Notes: generated from the letters alone by a model not told the origin. A DNA stretch of 49,532 nt from an uncultured Propionibacteriaceae bacterium (GCA_945911015.1 CAMDZW010000028.1:1-49532), one strand, 5' to 3'; counted from the stretch's first letter, positions 24,772 to 35,396 are shown. Numbers and translations are program-made.

Positions 24772-25913
24772 ATGATCTTCTTCGTACCACCGCCGCAGTG
24801 GCCGACTCCGCCACCTGGATGGCTGCCGCCTGCGGGCTGGTCCCCCGACGCAAGCTGGCCGCCGGCGCCGTCGGACTGGGCGTTCTACGTCGACGACCAC
24901 GGACGGGCCCTCCCGCCTCCGCCGGGGGCCTGGCATCCACCGGTGGCCGATCCGTACGGGCCGCGAGCCGCCGCGCCCCACCGCCGTCACCGTCACCACA
25001 GACGCAGCCTCGACTGAGCACGGCCACCAAGGTCGTCATTGTGGTCGCCGCGCTGGTCGTGGCAGCGCTCGTGGCGACCCTGGTGGTGCTGGTCGTCCGG
25101 GAACCCCCGCGGACGCCGCTGGACCCACCGCCGTCGGTCCCGTCATCAGCGGGTGTGCCCAGTGAGCGCACCGCCACCCCGATAGAGACGGTGTTCATCG
25201 ATCTGGGCTACCAGTGCGTACTGGAGCTGGACGACATGGCGGAGGTGTTCGGGTGCTATCTGCGGACCACATCCAGCGGCGACCTGACCTTCCGCTGGCT
25301 GGTCGACGCGTCTGACACGGTCATCGCGTACCAGTTCTACGGGACCTCGGCTGACTTCGACGAGCACGCCGCTGTGGCGATCCGCGAAGCGACTGACGAG
25401 ACCTCATCGGCGGTCCTGGAGACCAAGCAGGAGCTTGCGGCCGACAGCACCAGGCCGGTCGAGACCGACTGGGGCACCCACCAGGTGCGTCGTTTCGGCG
25501 AGGACCGCTACGACCTCCAAGGCACCCGGCAGGGCGAGCCGCTTCCCGAGCTCTCCGGCCCACGATTTGCTGTCGAACCGATTGATGTCAGCACCCGCGC
25601 CGCTGAACTTGGCTACAACTGTCAGTCCAATTCCACGTCCTGGATCGCCTGCGCCAAGGACGGCATCGTCATCGACGCCACCCAGCTCCACCAAGTGATG
25701 TATCGGATTCTTGCCGATGGCTCCCCCGGTGCGGAGTCAGAAGCGGCTGATCGGCTCAAGGAATTCGTCGACATCCTCGTCCCGGCCGAGGCCGCCGACG
25801 CCGTCCGCGAGGCGCTTGACCGGGCCGACAAACCGGGGGTGGAGATGGCCGCGGGCTATCTGGTCAGCGTCTACCCCGGCACGGTCCGCATCCTGCGGAT
25901 CACCGTCTGGTGA
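24772..25913 (+). pseudogene. Single-pass membrane protein with proline-tryptophan-rich N-terminus, frameshifted
   Basis: From the ATG at 24772 (GGGAGGG close upstream) one frame encodes a cytoplasmic Pro/Trp-rich segment (PPPGWLPPAGWSPDASWPP), common in actinobacterial membrane proteins, and then reads to a stop at 25017. The rest, in the next frame, gives a transmembrane helix (VVIVVAALVVAALVATLVVL) and an extracellular domain of about 270 aa with cysteines in QCVLELDD, FGCYL and CQSNSTSWIACAKDG. One base missing from the C run at 24976-24979 would join them into about 380 aa. I recognise no catalytic motif. It ends 7 bp from the convergent acuC. Confidence 0.72.
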
Positions 25914-25920
25914 AGCCGTG

Positions 25921-27063
25921 TCAGAATTCCGGGTCAAGGCCGAGATCGGGGAACACGGCCCGACGCGTCGACAAGATGGCCTGGTCGATCCGGCTGGCCG
26001 GGTCCCACCCGGAACGGACCGAGGTCCACACCACGGCACGACCCAGGTCCCCCATCATCGAGGGCACCACCCCGGAGAGTTCCTCGCGCACCGAGGCGGG
26101 GACCTCGGACTCCGGATCGATGTCGTGGCCGGCCACGATCGCCAGCAGATGGGTCCATGCGCGCGGCACCACAGTCTGGACCGAGTAACCACCACCACCG
26201 AGGGCCAACCAACGCCCCTCACAGAGCTGGTCGGCCAGGTCGGCAATCATCCGGTACGACGCGCGCTGGCCGTCGACGCTGAGGGTCAGGTCGGTCAGCG
26301 GATCGTCTCGATGGGAGTCACAGCCGTGCTGGCTGACCAGCACCTGCGGAGCAAAAGCGGCCAGCGCATCGGGCACGATCGCATCGAAGGCCCGTAGCCA
26401 TCCGGCATCAGAGGTGTCCTGGGGCAGCGCGACATTGATGACACTGCCCTCCGCATCGGGCCCGCCGGTCTCGGAGGCGAAACCAGTCCCGGGGAACAGC
26501 TGGAGCGGGTTCTGGTGGAGGCTGATCGTCAGGACGCGCGGATCGTTGTCGAAAACGGCCTGCACCCCGTCCCCGTGGTGGGCGTCGACATCGATGTAGG
26601 CGACCCGTTCACAGCCGTTGTCGAGCATCCACTGGATGCCGCAGGCAATGTCGTTGTAGATACAGAATCCACTGCTGTGGTCCGGCATCGCATGATGGAG
26701 CCCGCCGGCGATGTTGACGGCCCGGGTCCGTCCGCCCTGCCAGATCTGGCGGGCAGCCTCCACGGTGCCGGCCACGACATTGCTGGCGATGGCGTGCATG
26801 TGGGGCACGACCGGGTTGTCGGTGGTGCCGATGCCGAGGTCGGGGTGCGGCTGCCCGGAGCGGACGGCCTCGATGTAGCGGTCGGAGTGGACCGCGCGCA
26901 GCACGGCCTCGTCCAACGGAGCCGGCTCGACTGCGTCGAAGCGGTCAAGGATGCCGAAGGCACGGGCCAGGACCATCGTGTTGCGGACCCGGTCCGGGGC
27001 CATCGGGTGGTTGCGGCCGAAGTCGTACCGCTGTTCAGGGGTGATCCAGACAGGTCGGGTCAC
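25921..27063 (-). CDS. acuC: Acetoin utilization protein AcuC, class I-like deacetylase
   Basis: A 380-aa arginase/deacetylase-fold enzyme expected to remove acetyl groups from protein lysines; in Bacillus subtilis AcuC acts on acetyl-CoA synthetase. The zinc site is visible in YIDVDAHHGDGVQ, with the proton-relay histidines in GGLHHAMPDHSSGFCIYND and the late loop LALGGGGYS. Its start overlaps the proC stop (ATGA), so it is coupled to proline synthesis here. The acuC-proC pairing recurs in actinobacteria. Confidence 0.9.
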   Translation of the reverse strand: MTRPVWITPEQRYDFGRNHPMAPDRVRNTMVLARAFGILDRFDAVEPAPLDEAVLRAVHSDRYIEAVRSGQPHPDLGIGTTDNPVVPHMHAIASNVVAGTVEAARQIWQGGRTRAVNIAGGLHHAMPDHSSGFCIYNDIACGIQWMLDNGCERVAYIDVDAHHGDGVQAVFDNDPRVLTISLHQNPLQLFPGTGFASETGGPDAEGSVINVALPQDTSDAGWLRAFDAIVPDALAAFAPQVLVSQHGCDSHRDDPLTDLTLSVDGQRASYRMIADLADQLCEGRWLALGGGGYSVQTVVPRAWTHLLAIVAGHDIDPESEVPASVREELSGVVPSMMGDLGRAVVWTSVRSGWDPASRIDQAILSTRRAVFPDLGLDPEF

Positions 27064-27902
27064 CGATACTGCTCCCGTACGGTTTCGGCAAGCTCTTCGC
27101 TGCGCTGGCGGCAGGCGTCCATGGCGGCGATGAACGCGGCTCGCACGCGGTGGTCGTCCAGGGTGCGCAGTGCCGCGGAGGTGGTGCCCCCGGGTGAGGT
27201 GACGCGTTCACGCAGGATGCTGGGGTGTTCACCGCTCTGTTTGAGCAGCGAGGCCGACCCGTACAGGGTCTGCACCGCGAGCTGGGTCGCGACATCGCGC
27301 GGCACCCCGAGGTGGACACCGGCCTCGATCATCGCCTCGACGACGTAGAAGATGTAGGCCGGTCCCGAGCCCGAGATCGCTGTGATCGCATCCTGGTAGG
27401 ACTCGGGCAGGCTGATGGCCTCCCCGGTCGCTGCCATCACCGTCCGGGCGAGTTCGAGGTGCGCCTCGGTGGCCCGTGCCCCACCGGAGATGACCGACAT
27501 CCCCTGTTGGACCTGGGCAGGGGTGTTGGGCATGACCCGGATCACCGCGGCATGGTCGGACAGCCGGGACTCGATCAGCTCGATCGGGACACCGGCGGCA
27601 ATCGAGATCACCACGGCCCCGTCGGCGAGCACCGGGGCGATCTCGTCGAGCACGGGGACGAGTTGCTGCGGCTTCACCACGAGCACGACCACCTCCGCAG
27701 CGCCGGCTGCGGTGCGGTTGTCGGTCATGGTGATGCCGTACCGCTCGGTGAGCTCGGCGCACCGGTCAGGGCGGCTGTCGGTCGCGGTCAGTCGGTCAAT
27801 CGGCCAGCCGCTGGCGATGAGCCCGGACAGGATGGTCTCCCCCATCACGCCGGCCCCGATCAGGGCCAGCGCTGGGGTCGGCTGGGTGGTGTCCGGGCTC
27901 AT
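27060..27902 (-). CDS. proC: Pyrroline-5-carboxylate reductase
   Basis: A 280-aa NAD(P)H-dependent enzyme that makes proline from pyrroline-5-carboxylate. The nucleotide-binding loop is LALIGAGVMGETILSG. The catalytic and dimer motif reads ITAISGSGPAYIFYVVEA, followed by the family signature SPGGTTSAALRTL. The ATG is at 27902, 6 bp after asd. It overlaps acuC by 4 bp, so asd-proC-acuC is a tight unit. Confidence 0.94.
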   Translation of the reverse strand: MSPDTTQPTPALALIGAGVMGETILSGLIASGWPIDRLTATDSRPDRCAELTERYGITMTDNRTAAGAAEVVVLVVKPQQLVPVLDEIAPVLADGAVVISIAAGVPIELIESRLSDHAAVIRVMPNTPAQVQQGMSVISGGARATEAHLELARTVMAATGEAISLPESYQDAITAISGSGPAYIFYVVEAMIEAGVHLGVPRDVATQLAVQTLYGSASLLKQSGEHPSILRERVTSPGGTTSAALRTLDDHRVRAAFIAAMDACRQRSEELAETVREQYR

Positions 27903-27908
27903 CTCGGA

Positions 27909-29012
<1,104 letters not shown>

Positions 29013-29019
<7 letters not shown>

Positions 29020-30002
29020 TCGATCAATGCAGCGGCGGCGTCGGCGATTCCCAGCGGGGTGAGACCGGCACCGGCGATGAGTCCCTCGGCCGAGTCCGGA
29101 TGGTCGTAGTGGTTGATTCCGAGCATGCGCATCGGCGCGGGCCGGTGGCTCACCACGAGCTCGGCAACCGCGCCGCCCAATCCGCCGCGCACCGTCGACT
29201 CCTCGACCGTGACGATCCCCCCGGTCTCGGTGGCCGCGGCAAGCACCGCCTCCTGGTCCAGTGGCTGGACCGAGGCCATCGACAACACACGCAGACCTAT
29301 CCCTCGGTCAGCCAACAGTCCGGCTGCTTGCAGCGCCACGGAGACCGTGGTGCCATTGGCGATCACCGTCACGTCGTTGCCAGCATGCAGCAGATTGGCC
29401 TTGCCCGGCTCGAAGGCATGATCGGGACGGAACAAAGTCGGCACCGGCATCCGGCTGACCCGCACGAAAGCTGGGCCGTCGTGGCCGTGCGCCCAGCGGA
29501 TGGCCGCGGCAGTCTCGACCGGGTCGGCCGGCACGACGACGGTCATACCTGGCAGTGCCCGCAGCCAGGCGATGTCCTCCAGTGAATGGTGCGTGGGACC
29601 GAGCTCGCCATAGGCCACACCCGGACTCATCCCACACAGCACGACCGGCCGACCGGAGTAGACCAGGTCAGCCTTGATCTGTTCCATGGCGCGAGCGGTC
29701 AGAAAGCATGACGCCGCCGACACGAAGGGGGTGAGTCCGCCCCCGGAGAGCCCTGCCGCGACACCGACCATGGTCTGCTCGGCAATCCCGACATTGACCA
29801 CCTGCCCAGGAAAGCGGTCGACGAAGTCGCCCAACTTCGACGAGCCGACCGAGTCGTTGACCACCGCGACCAGACTCCGGTCGTCGGCAGCCAGCTCGGC
29901 CAGAGTGGCCGACCAAGCGCCACGACAGTCAGTCGTGGACAGATCGGCCACTTGGCTGGGGGTCACATCGGTGGCCAGCAGGGACGCGACGTCAGCGCTC
30001 AT
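29013..30002 (-). CDS. Transketolase-like protein, C-terminal (pyrimidine-binding) subunit
   Basis: This 329-aa protein is the second half of a split, thiamine-diphosphate-dependent transketolase. The catalytic glutamate that activates the cofactor is E75 in VVNVGIAEQTMVGVAAGL. A transketolase C-terminal domain follows (NDVTVIANGTTVSVAL). Split transketolases include AptB of D-apulose-4-phosphate catabolism, other sugar-specific enzymes and some ordinary archaeal-type enzymes. The start overlaps the partner subunit's stop by 4 bp, as expected for a 1:1 complex. The neighbouring isomerase, kinase and nucleoside-hydrolase-like genes point to a specialised sugar rather than the central pentose phosphate pathway. 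The acceptor specificity cannot be read from sequence. Confidence 0.88.
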
Positions 30003-30886
30003 GTGGGGATCCTTTCGACCTGGGCTCCGAGCTCGTCCAGTGCAGTGGCGAATTCGTCGGAGTCAGGGACCTTGTGGTGCCAGGCGACGTTGTCGCTCAT
30101 GTAGGAGATCGGATGACCCTTGTGGGTCTCGGCGATCACGAACCTCGGTCGCCCATCCATTGGTGGACCACTGAGGACCTCGACGAGCTGGCCATGGTCG
30201 TGTCCGTCAACGGTGATCGCCTGCCAACCGAAGGCGGTTGCCTTGTCGGCGAGCGGCTCGAGCCCGGAGGTGTCCTCGACCCGGGCGCCCTGTTGCAGGC
30301 GGTTCCGATCGACGATCACGGTCAGGTTGCTCAGGCGGTGGTGGGCGGCGGTGATCATCGCCTCCCAGTTGCTGCCCTCCTGCAGTTCACCGTCACCGAC
30401 CAGAACGAACACTCGGTACGGACGCTCGGTCAGCCGTGCCGCGATGGCCAGTCCGACCCCGATCGGCAAACCGTGTCCCAGCGGACCGGTGTTGGCCTCG
30501 ACAGCGGGTACTGCCTGTCGGTCCGGATGTCCACCGAGCGCGGTGCCGGGCTGGAGGAAGGTCGCCAACTGGGCGACCGGCAGGAACCCGTACGCGGCGA
30601 GGGTCGCGTAGTAGGCGCCGGCAACGTGTCCCTTGGACAGAATGAAACGGTCGCGATCAGGATCGTCGGCCTGATCCGGCGCGATGTCGAGCACGGCTCC
30701 GTGGAGCACAGTGAGGATGTCAATGGCCGAGAAGTCGCCGCCGATGTGACCAGCCCCAGCATGCCGGACCATCGTCAGGTCCTGGATCCGGATCTGTCGG
30801 GCGGTCTCGGACAGGCTCGCTGCGAGCTCCACACCGTCCAGAGCCACCGGACGGGCCACGGGCGCGAGCGTGATCGGGATCGGCAT
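29999..30886 (-). CDS. Transketolase-like protein, N-terminal (thiamine-diphosphate-binding) subunit
   Basis: This 295-aa protein is the first half of the split transketolase. The thiamine-diphosphate and metal motif is GDGELQEGSNWEA at residues 164-176, ending in VDRNRLQQ. Substrate-phosphate or cofactor histidines appear in HAGAGHIGGDFS, SKGHVAGAYY and GPLGHGLPIG. Together with the C-terminal subunit it would transfer a two-carbon ketol group between sugar phosphates in the cytosol. Its stop/start junctions with the neighbours overlap by 4 bp and 1 bp, so four genes are translated as one coupled set. The best functional analogy is AptA of apulose-4-phosphate transketolase, by context only. 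Confidence 0.88.
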   Translation of the reverse strand: MPIPITLAPVARPVALDGVELAASLSETARQIRIQDLTMVRHAGAGHIGGDFSAIDILTVLHGAVLDIAPDQADDPDRDRFILSKGHVAGAYYATLAAYGFLPVAQLATFLQPGTALGGHPDRQAVPAVEANTGPLGHGLPIGVGLAIAARLTERPYRVFVLVGDGELQEGSNWEAMITAAHHRLSNLTVIVDRNRLQQGARVEDTSGLEPLADKATAFGWQAITVDGHDHGQLVEVLSGPPMDGRPRFVIAETHKGHPISYMSDNVAWHHKVPDSDEFATALDELGAQVERIPT

Positions 30887-31884
30887 CAGTCCCCCAACTC
30901 GACCATCGAGGTCAGCAGTGCCTTCTGGACCAGCCGGGTCGCGGTCAGTGCGTCATGGCGGGATTGCGCATCAGCCAGGGCTTCCTCGTCGAGGAGATCG
31001 AGTGCATGGTGCACTGCGGTGAGGAACCGGATGCCGGATCGTGCCGCCTCGACGCTGTCCTCTCGGAACGGGAACTGGTCAAGCTGCCAGACCCCGTCCC
31101 AGCCGTTGCGGCGCAACGTGTGGAAGAACTCGAAGGTCTCGACCAGGTGGACCGATCCGACGACCATGTCGTCGTCCCAACCGCGCATGTTGTCGTTGAC
31201 GTCAATGGCGAACAGGCGGTCGTGGTCGATGCACAACTGTGCCGCGTCTGCAGGTGACTCCTGCCCGTACAGAGAATGTCCGAAGTCGAGCAGCACACCC
31301 AAGTTCGACAATCCCACCTCCTGGATGGCCAGCAGTGTGCGGGCCGCCGATGGGAAGACGATCCGCACCCGCGGTTCACGGGGCTTGTACTCGATGACGA
31401 ATCGCATGTCAGGATGGGCTCCGACGACCTCACGGAGCGCCTCAATCGCATCCCGCCACAGCCGTTGGTGGTTGACCTGGAATGGATAGTCCCAGCCGTC
31501 CTGCCCGAACCACAGTTTGACGTAGTCGCAGCCCAACGCTTGGGCGACACTGACCGAGTCATGGAGCACCTCGATCGCCTTGGCGCGGATCACCGGATCC
31601 GGGTTGGTGATGGAGCCCCTCACGTACTCGGCGTTGTAGATCTCGGGTGTGACCGCGATGGCCGACAGTCCGTTGCGGGTCAGAGCTGCACGAACATCGT
31701 CGAGGTCACCGTCAAAACCGACAAACGGCCAGTTGAGGTCAACCACTGACAGCGACCCGACCTGCCCGGCCCGATCGATCTGCTCCAGTAATCCGACCGG
31801 CGGGGCGTAGCCGGCTGTCGCATAGCGATCGACGTAGCTGGCGAAGTGCCAGATACCGGCTCCGAAACGAGGGAGGGTGGTCAT
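30886..31884 (-). CDS. Xylose-isomerase-like TIM-barrel sugar isomerase
   Basis: A 332-aa AP-endonuclease-2/xylose-isomerase-type barrel. Candidate metal ligands follow the RhaI/D-apiose-isomerase pattern: E165 in FVIEYKPREPR, D200 and H203 in LLDFGHSL, D228 in AIDVNDN, and D269 in WQLDQFPF. The EYKPxEPR element is typical of aldose-ketose isomerases such as L-rhamnose or D-apiose isomerase, rather than of endonuclease IV. It would convert an aldose to the ketose used by the nearby FGGY kinase. It overlaps the transketolase start by 1 bp and the upstream nucleoside hydrolase-like gene by 4 bp. The substrate is not proven. Confidence 0.82.
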   Translation of the reverse strand: MTTLPRFGAGIWHFASYVDRYATAGYAPPVGLLEQIDRAGQVGSLSVVDLNWPFVGFDGDLDDVRAALTRNGLSAIAVTPEIYNAEYVRGSITNPDPVIRAKAIEVLHDSVSVAQALGCDYVKLWFGQDGWDYPFQVNHQRLWRDAIEALREVVGAHPDMRFVIEYKPREPRVRIVFPSAARTLLAIQEVGLSNLGVLLDFGHSLYGQESPADAAQLCIDHDRLFAIDVNDNMRGWDDDMVVGSVHLVETFEFFHTLRRNGWDGVWQLDQFPFREDSVEAARSGIRFLTAVHHALDLLDEEALADAQSRHDALTATRLVQKALLTSMVELGD

Positions 31885-32834
31885 GAGTCATCTCCTGTGG
31901 CGTCGGGATTGGTGAACTGATGGTCAGCGGGCGGGTCGACGCTGACGAGTGGCCGCCCTGCGGCGTGCCGAGCAATTTTGTGGAACATGTCTTCAAGCAG
32001 GTAACGGGTGTCAATGGTCTCGGCGACACGGATTGGATGGCCGGCTCCGGGTAGGTAACGCCCGTCCCGACTGAACCGAGGCGCCGGCCGGGTCCGCATC
32101 CACGCCGCGCTCGGGTTGAGCATCAACGCCACGGCCGGCGAGTCGCCGAGGCAACGATGCTCGATGGGCCGGTTGACCCACCGAGCGTTCCAGGCGCGGA
32201 CTTGGTCGACCAGGTAGCGGCCGAGCTCACCGTGGGGTGCGACTCGTGCGTCGAGTTCGGCCAAACCGACCGCGGTCTGCGTGTAGACCGAGCTCGGCAC
32301 CTGCCACAGCTCGATGCCGGAGTCGAAGACGACATTGGCGGCGTGAATGTCGTTGGACAGATTGAACTCGATCCGCTGGCCGGGTTCGTCGTCGTAGCTG
32401 CGGCCACCGATCCAAATGACCGTCACGGCTTTGTCGACGATCGCCGGCTCGAGCAGGATCGCCGAAGCCATGTCGGTCAGTGGACCCAGGAAGCCGATCT
32501 GTACCGGGTCGTCCGGGGTGGCCAGCATCGCTTGATCGATGATCAGCCGTGCTCCCTGCGAATCGACCGGTGTCCGTTCGTCGGGCAGACGAGTCGGTGC
32601 CCCGTCGGCCACGACCACGTCGTCGCGTCCCATGAGGGTGAGTAGCCGGTCGATCTCGAGTCGAGAGTCGGCCAGACTCGTGTGGCTCCGACGATTTCCC
32701 CACTGCGCCGCGACCAGCGAGGTGTCGAGGGTCGGCGACAACAGGGCATGGACGATCGCATACTGATCGTCGGCTTCGTTGGCGGCATCGGTGTTGAGGA
32801 TCACCCGCTGTCGACGTCGGTCGGTCTGCGACAT
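31881..32834 (-). CDS. Nucleoside-hydrolase-fold protein
   Basis: A 317-aa member of the inosine-uridine nucleoside N-ribohydrolase superfamily, which cleaves furanosyl bonds using a calcium ion held by an N-terminal aspartate cluster. Here that cluster reads ILNTDAANEADDQYA, a variant of the usual D-x-D-x-x-x-D-D. Further motifs are QIGFLGPLTDMASA and FNLSNDIHAANVVF (the family N-x-x-x-D-x-x-A block). The ATG at 32834 has GGAGG 5 nt upstream; a TTG at 32846 is inside that site. It is the first gene of the isomerase-transketolase operon. It could release ribose from nucleosides or another furanose from a glycoside. Confidence 0.82.
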   Translation of the reverse strand: MSQTDRRRQRVILNTDAANEADDQYAIVHALLSPTLDTSLVAAQWGNRRSHTSLADSRLEIDRLLTLMGRDDVVVADGAPTRLPDERTPVDSQGARLIIDQAMLATPDDPVQIGFLGPLTDMASAILLEPAIVDKAVTVIWIGGRSYDDEPGQRIEFNLSNDIHAANVVFDSGIELWQVPSSVYTQTAVGLAELDARVAPHGELGRYLVDQVRAWNARWVNRPIEHRCLGDSPAVALMLNPSAAWMRTRPAPRFSRDGRYLPGAGHPIRVAETIDTRYLLEDMFHKIARHAAGRPLVSVDPPADHQFTNPDATGDDS

Positions 32835-32867
32835 GTCGGCCTCCAAGACTTTTGGCTTGAATCCACT

Positions 32868-32887
32868 GACTGCATAGATATACAGTC
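32868..32887. promoter_or_regulatory. 20-bp palindromic operator candidate in divergent promoter region
   Basis: GACTGCATAGATATACAGTC is palindromic at 8 of 10 base pairs per arm (GACTG-ATA--TAT-CAGTC). It lies 33 bp upstream of the nucleoside-hydrolase-like gene and 76 bp upstream of the divergent FGGY kinase gene. It is a good candidate site for the SorC-family regulator encoded behind the kinase. Confidence 0.55.
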
Positions 32888-32963
32888 TTGAATAGTCTCA
32901 TCCTCGGTGGGGATGCCATCCTTTGTCAACAGCCGGCCGACCAGAATGAGCACAGGAGGCCTC

Positions 32964-34406
32964 ATGACGTCACCCGCAGTCGATCCGCTGATTCTGGCCA
33001 TCGACGAAGGCACGACCAACGCCAAGGCCATCGTGGTAGACGGCACCGGCGCCGTACGCTCGACCGCCAGTGCACCGGTCGCCCGTCACAGCCCTCGCGC
33101 GGGTTGGGTCGAACAGTCTGCTCAAGAACTGTGGTCGGCCACCGTTACCGCGCTCCGTTCCTGCCTCGCCCACCTCGACGACCGTGTCGGTTTGGGGGCC
33201 AGCCGTCGGATTGCCGCCGTGGCTGTGAGCAGTCAGCGAGAAACCGCTGTCATCTGGGACCGCCACACGGGGACTCCGCTGGGCCCAGCGCTGTCGTGGC
33301 AGGACACCCGAACCGCTCCGGCCTGCCAACAACTCGACGCCCAGGTGCAGGCGAGGACGGCCGAGATCACCGGGCAGAACGTCGACCCGATGTTCACCGC
33401 ACCGAAATTTCGTTGGCTGCTCGACCAAGATGCTGGCGGCAATCCGGCACTCGGCACCGTTGACAGCTGGTTAATCTGGAACCTGACCGGAGAACACTGG
33501 GCCGAGGCGGGCAATGCCAGCCGGACCTTGCTACTGGACACCACCGACCTCACCTGGTCCGACGAGATGCTGAGCGTTTTCGACATCCCAGCCTCGCTTC
33601 TGGGCGAGGTCACACGATCACGCAGCGATTTCGGCCGTACGAGACAGGTCCCGGGGCTGCCCGATGGGTTGCCGGTGGTGGCCGTGCTGGCCGACTCCCA
33701 TGCCGCGCTGTGGGCGCAGAGCGTCTCCGGCCCAACCACCAAGATCACCTACGGCACCGGTTCGTCAGTGATGGCACCGGCCACCGGGCCGGGGCCAGGT
33801 ACGACCCTGGCCTGGTGGGACGGTCAGCCGCGATATGCCCGCGAGGCCAATGTGCTCAGCACCGGCGCCGCCCTCGAATGGTGTTCCGAGCTCCTCGGTC
33901 TCGGCTCGGTGGCCGATCTGGTCGCCCTGGCCGCCACCGTCGACGACAACGACCCAGTGGTGCTGGTGCCGGCCCTCACCGGACTCGGCGCCCCCTACTG
34001 GGATGCTCAGGCACGAGCAAGTCTGACCGGGATGTCGAGCGGCACCACCCGTGCCCATGTCGCACGGGCTGCTGTGGCCGCAGTGGCCCACCAGGTCGCC
34101 GATGCGGTCGAGTCGATCGACCCGGATGGCACCGTGGTCAACGTGGACGGCGGGATGACCACCTCGGCACTGATCATGCAAGACCAGGCCGACCTGCTGA
34201 GGCGCTCGGTACGGGTGAACGGTCTTGCCGAGCTGTCGGCCTGGGGTGCGGCACATCTGGGACTGACCGCGCTTGGGGAGCAACCCCCCGCACCGTCGGT
34301 GACGTCCTCGTACCAACCTGAACGTGACCGCGCCGGGTCACGACAGCAGTGGTCCGCCCGCGTCGCAGCAACCCGAGCGGTGACGCAGGACACCGCAAGG
34401 CGATAG
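32964..34406 (+). CDS. FGGY-family carbohydrate kinase
   Basis: A 480-aa ATP-dependent sugar kinase. The ATP phosphate motif is LAIDEGTTNAKAIVVDG, the second phosphate motif is TKITYGTGSSVMAP, and the adenosine motif is VDGGMTTSALIMQ. The DxH (DSHAALWA) and WQDTR elements are usual for the family. AGGAGG lies 4 nt before the ATG at 32964. It is divergent from the isomerase-transketolase operon and 9 bp ahead of the SorC gene, so it most likely phosphorylates the ketose formed by the TIM-barrel isomerase. The FGGY family covers xylulokinase, glycerol kinase and D-apulose kinase (AplK); sequence alone does not choose between them. Confidence 0.88.
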   Translation: MTSPAVDPLILAIDEGTTNAKAIVVDGTGAVRSTASAPVARHSPRAGWVEQSAQELWSATVTALRSCLAHLDDRVGLGASRRIAAVAVSSQRETAVIWDRHTGTPLGPALSWQDTRTAPACQQLDAQVQARTAEITGQNVDPMFTAPKFRWLLDQDAGGNPALGTVDSWLIWNLTGEHWAEAGNASRTLLLDTTDLTWSDEMLSVFDIPASLLGEVTRSRSDFGRTRQVPGLPDGLPVVAVLADSHAALWAQSVSGPTTKITYGTGSSVMAPATGPGPGTTLAWWDGQPRYAREANVLSTGAALEWCSELLGLGSVADLVALAATVDDNDPVVLVPALTGLGAPYWDAQARASLTGMSSGTTRAHVARAAVAAVAHQVADAVESIDPDGTVVNVDGGMTTSALIMQDQADLLRRSVRVNGLAELSAWGAAHLGLTALGEQPPAPSVTSSYQPERDRAGSRQQWSARVAATRAVTQDTARR

Positions 34407-34415
34407 CGTGCGCTC

Positions 34416-35393
34416 GTGAGTTCCTCCGATGGCCCCCGCGCTGCCCACCATGCCGACCCTCAGGTGCGGTTGATGACCAAAGTGGCGCGGATGTACCACG
34501 AGAGCGGTGTACGCCAGGTTGACATTGCCCAAGCACTGCACCTGTCGCAGGCCAAGGTGTCGCGGCTGTTGAAACAGGCCGTTGCGGCGGGCGTGGTGCG
34601 AACGATCGTCGATGTGCCGTCGGGACTGAGGCCTGATCTCGAGGAGGCTGTCGAGCAGAAGTACGGCCTGGCCGAGGTCGTGGTCGCCGATGTCGATGGT
34701 GATGAGCGGGACGTCCTCAGTGGGATCGGTGCCGCCGCTGCCGGCATGCTGGAGTCAACGCTGAGTGGTGGTGAACGGATCGGCATCTCCTCGTGGAGCC
34801 AGACGCTGTTGACCACAGTCGACCGATTGCGACCGTTTCGGGCCCAGACCGCCGATGAGGTAGTCCAACTGCTCGGCGGCGTCGGTCAACCTCAGGTACA
34901 GGCACTTGCCGCCCGATTGGTCAACGATCTGGCGCACCGTCTGGGCGCCGAGCCGATCTACCTGCAGGCACCGGCCGTGGTCGCCACCGAACAGATCCGC
35001 GACAGCCTGCTGTCCGATCCGTCCCTGGCCCAGGTGACCCGGCGATGGGACCATCTCACGATGGCGCTTGTCGGGATCGGCAGCATCGAACCGTCTCCGT
35101 TGTTGGCGAGTAGCGGAAACGCACTGCCGGAGGCCGAATTGGACCTGCTGCGCGCCGAAGGTGCCGTCGGCGACATCTGCCATCACTGGTTCGCTGCCGA
35201 CGGCGAACCGATTCGCGGCGACCTCGCTTCGAGGGTCGTGTCGGCGCCCATCGACACCTTCTTGGCCATCCCGCGCCGTGTGGCCCTGGCCGGCGGTCCC
35301 CGCAAGGTGGAGGCCATCCGCTCCGCCCTGCTCGGCAGTTGGGTGAATGTCTTGGTGACCGACCTCGCCACTGCCGAGGCGTTGCTGTCCTGA
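34416..35393 (+). CDS. SorC-family sugar-binding transcriptional regulator
   Basis: A 325-aa regulator with an N-terminal helix-turn-helix (about residues 20-65: VRQVDIAQALHLSQAKVSRL) and a C-terminal SorC/DeoR-type phosphosugar sensor domain (VVQLLGGVG, MALVGIGSIEPSPLL, AIPRRVALAGGPRKVEAI). Such proteins bind a phosphorylated sugar and release or activate catabolic promoters. It starts at a GTG 9 bp after the kinase, in the same operon, and is the obvious regulator of the divergent catabolic genes through the palindrome at 32868-32887. Its gene ends 3 bp from the convergent DUF1593 gene. Confidence 0.9.
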   Translation: MSSSDGPRAAHHADPQVRLMTKVARMYHESGVRQVDIAQALHLSQAKVSRLLKQAVAAGVVRTIVDVPSGLRPDLEEAVEQKYGLAEVVVADVDGDERDVLSGIGAAAAGMLESTLSGGERIGISSWSQTLLTTVDRLRPFRAQTADEVVQLLGGVGQPQVQALAARLVNDLAHRLGAEPIYLQAPAVVATEQIRDSLLSDPSLAQVTRRWDHLTMALVGIGSIEPSPLLASSGNALPEAELDLLRAEGAVGDICHHWFAADGEPIRGDLASRVVSAPIDTFLAIPRRVALAGGPRKVEAIRSALLGSWVNVLVTDLATAEALLS

Positions 35394-35396
35394 CGC

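Noticed and set aside
24504..25913. A single long plus-strand frame of 469 codons as the membrane-protein gene
   Set aside because: Its first part is antisense to the BldC-like gene and out of frame with the Pro/Trp-rich start that has a good ribosome-binding site; a frameshifted gene from 24772 explains the region better.
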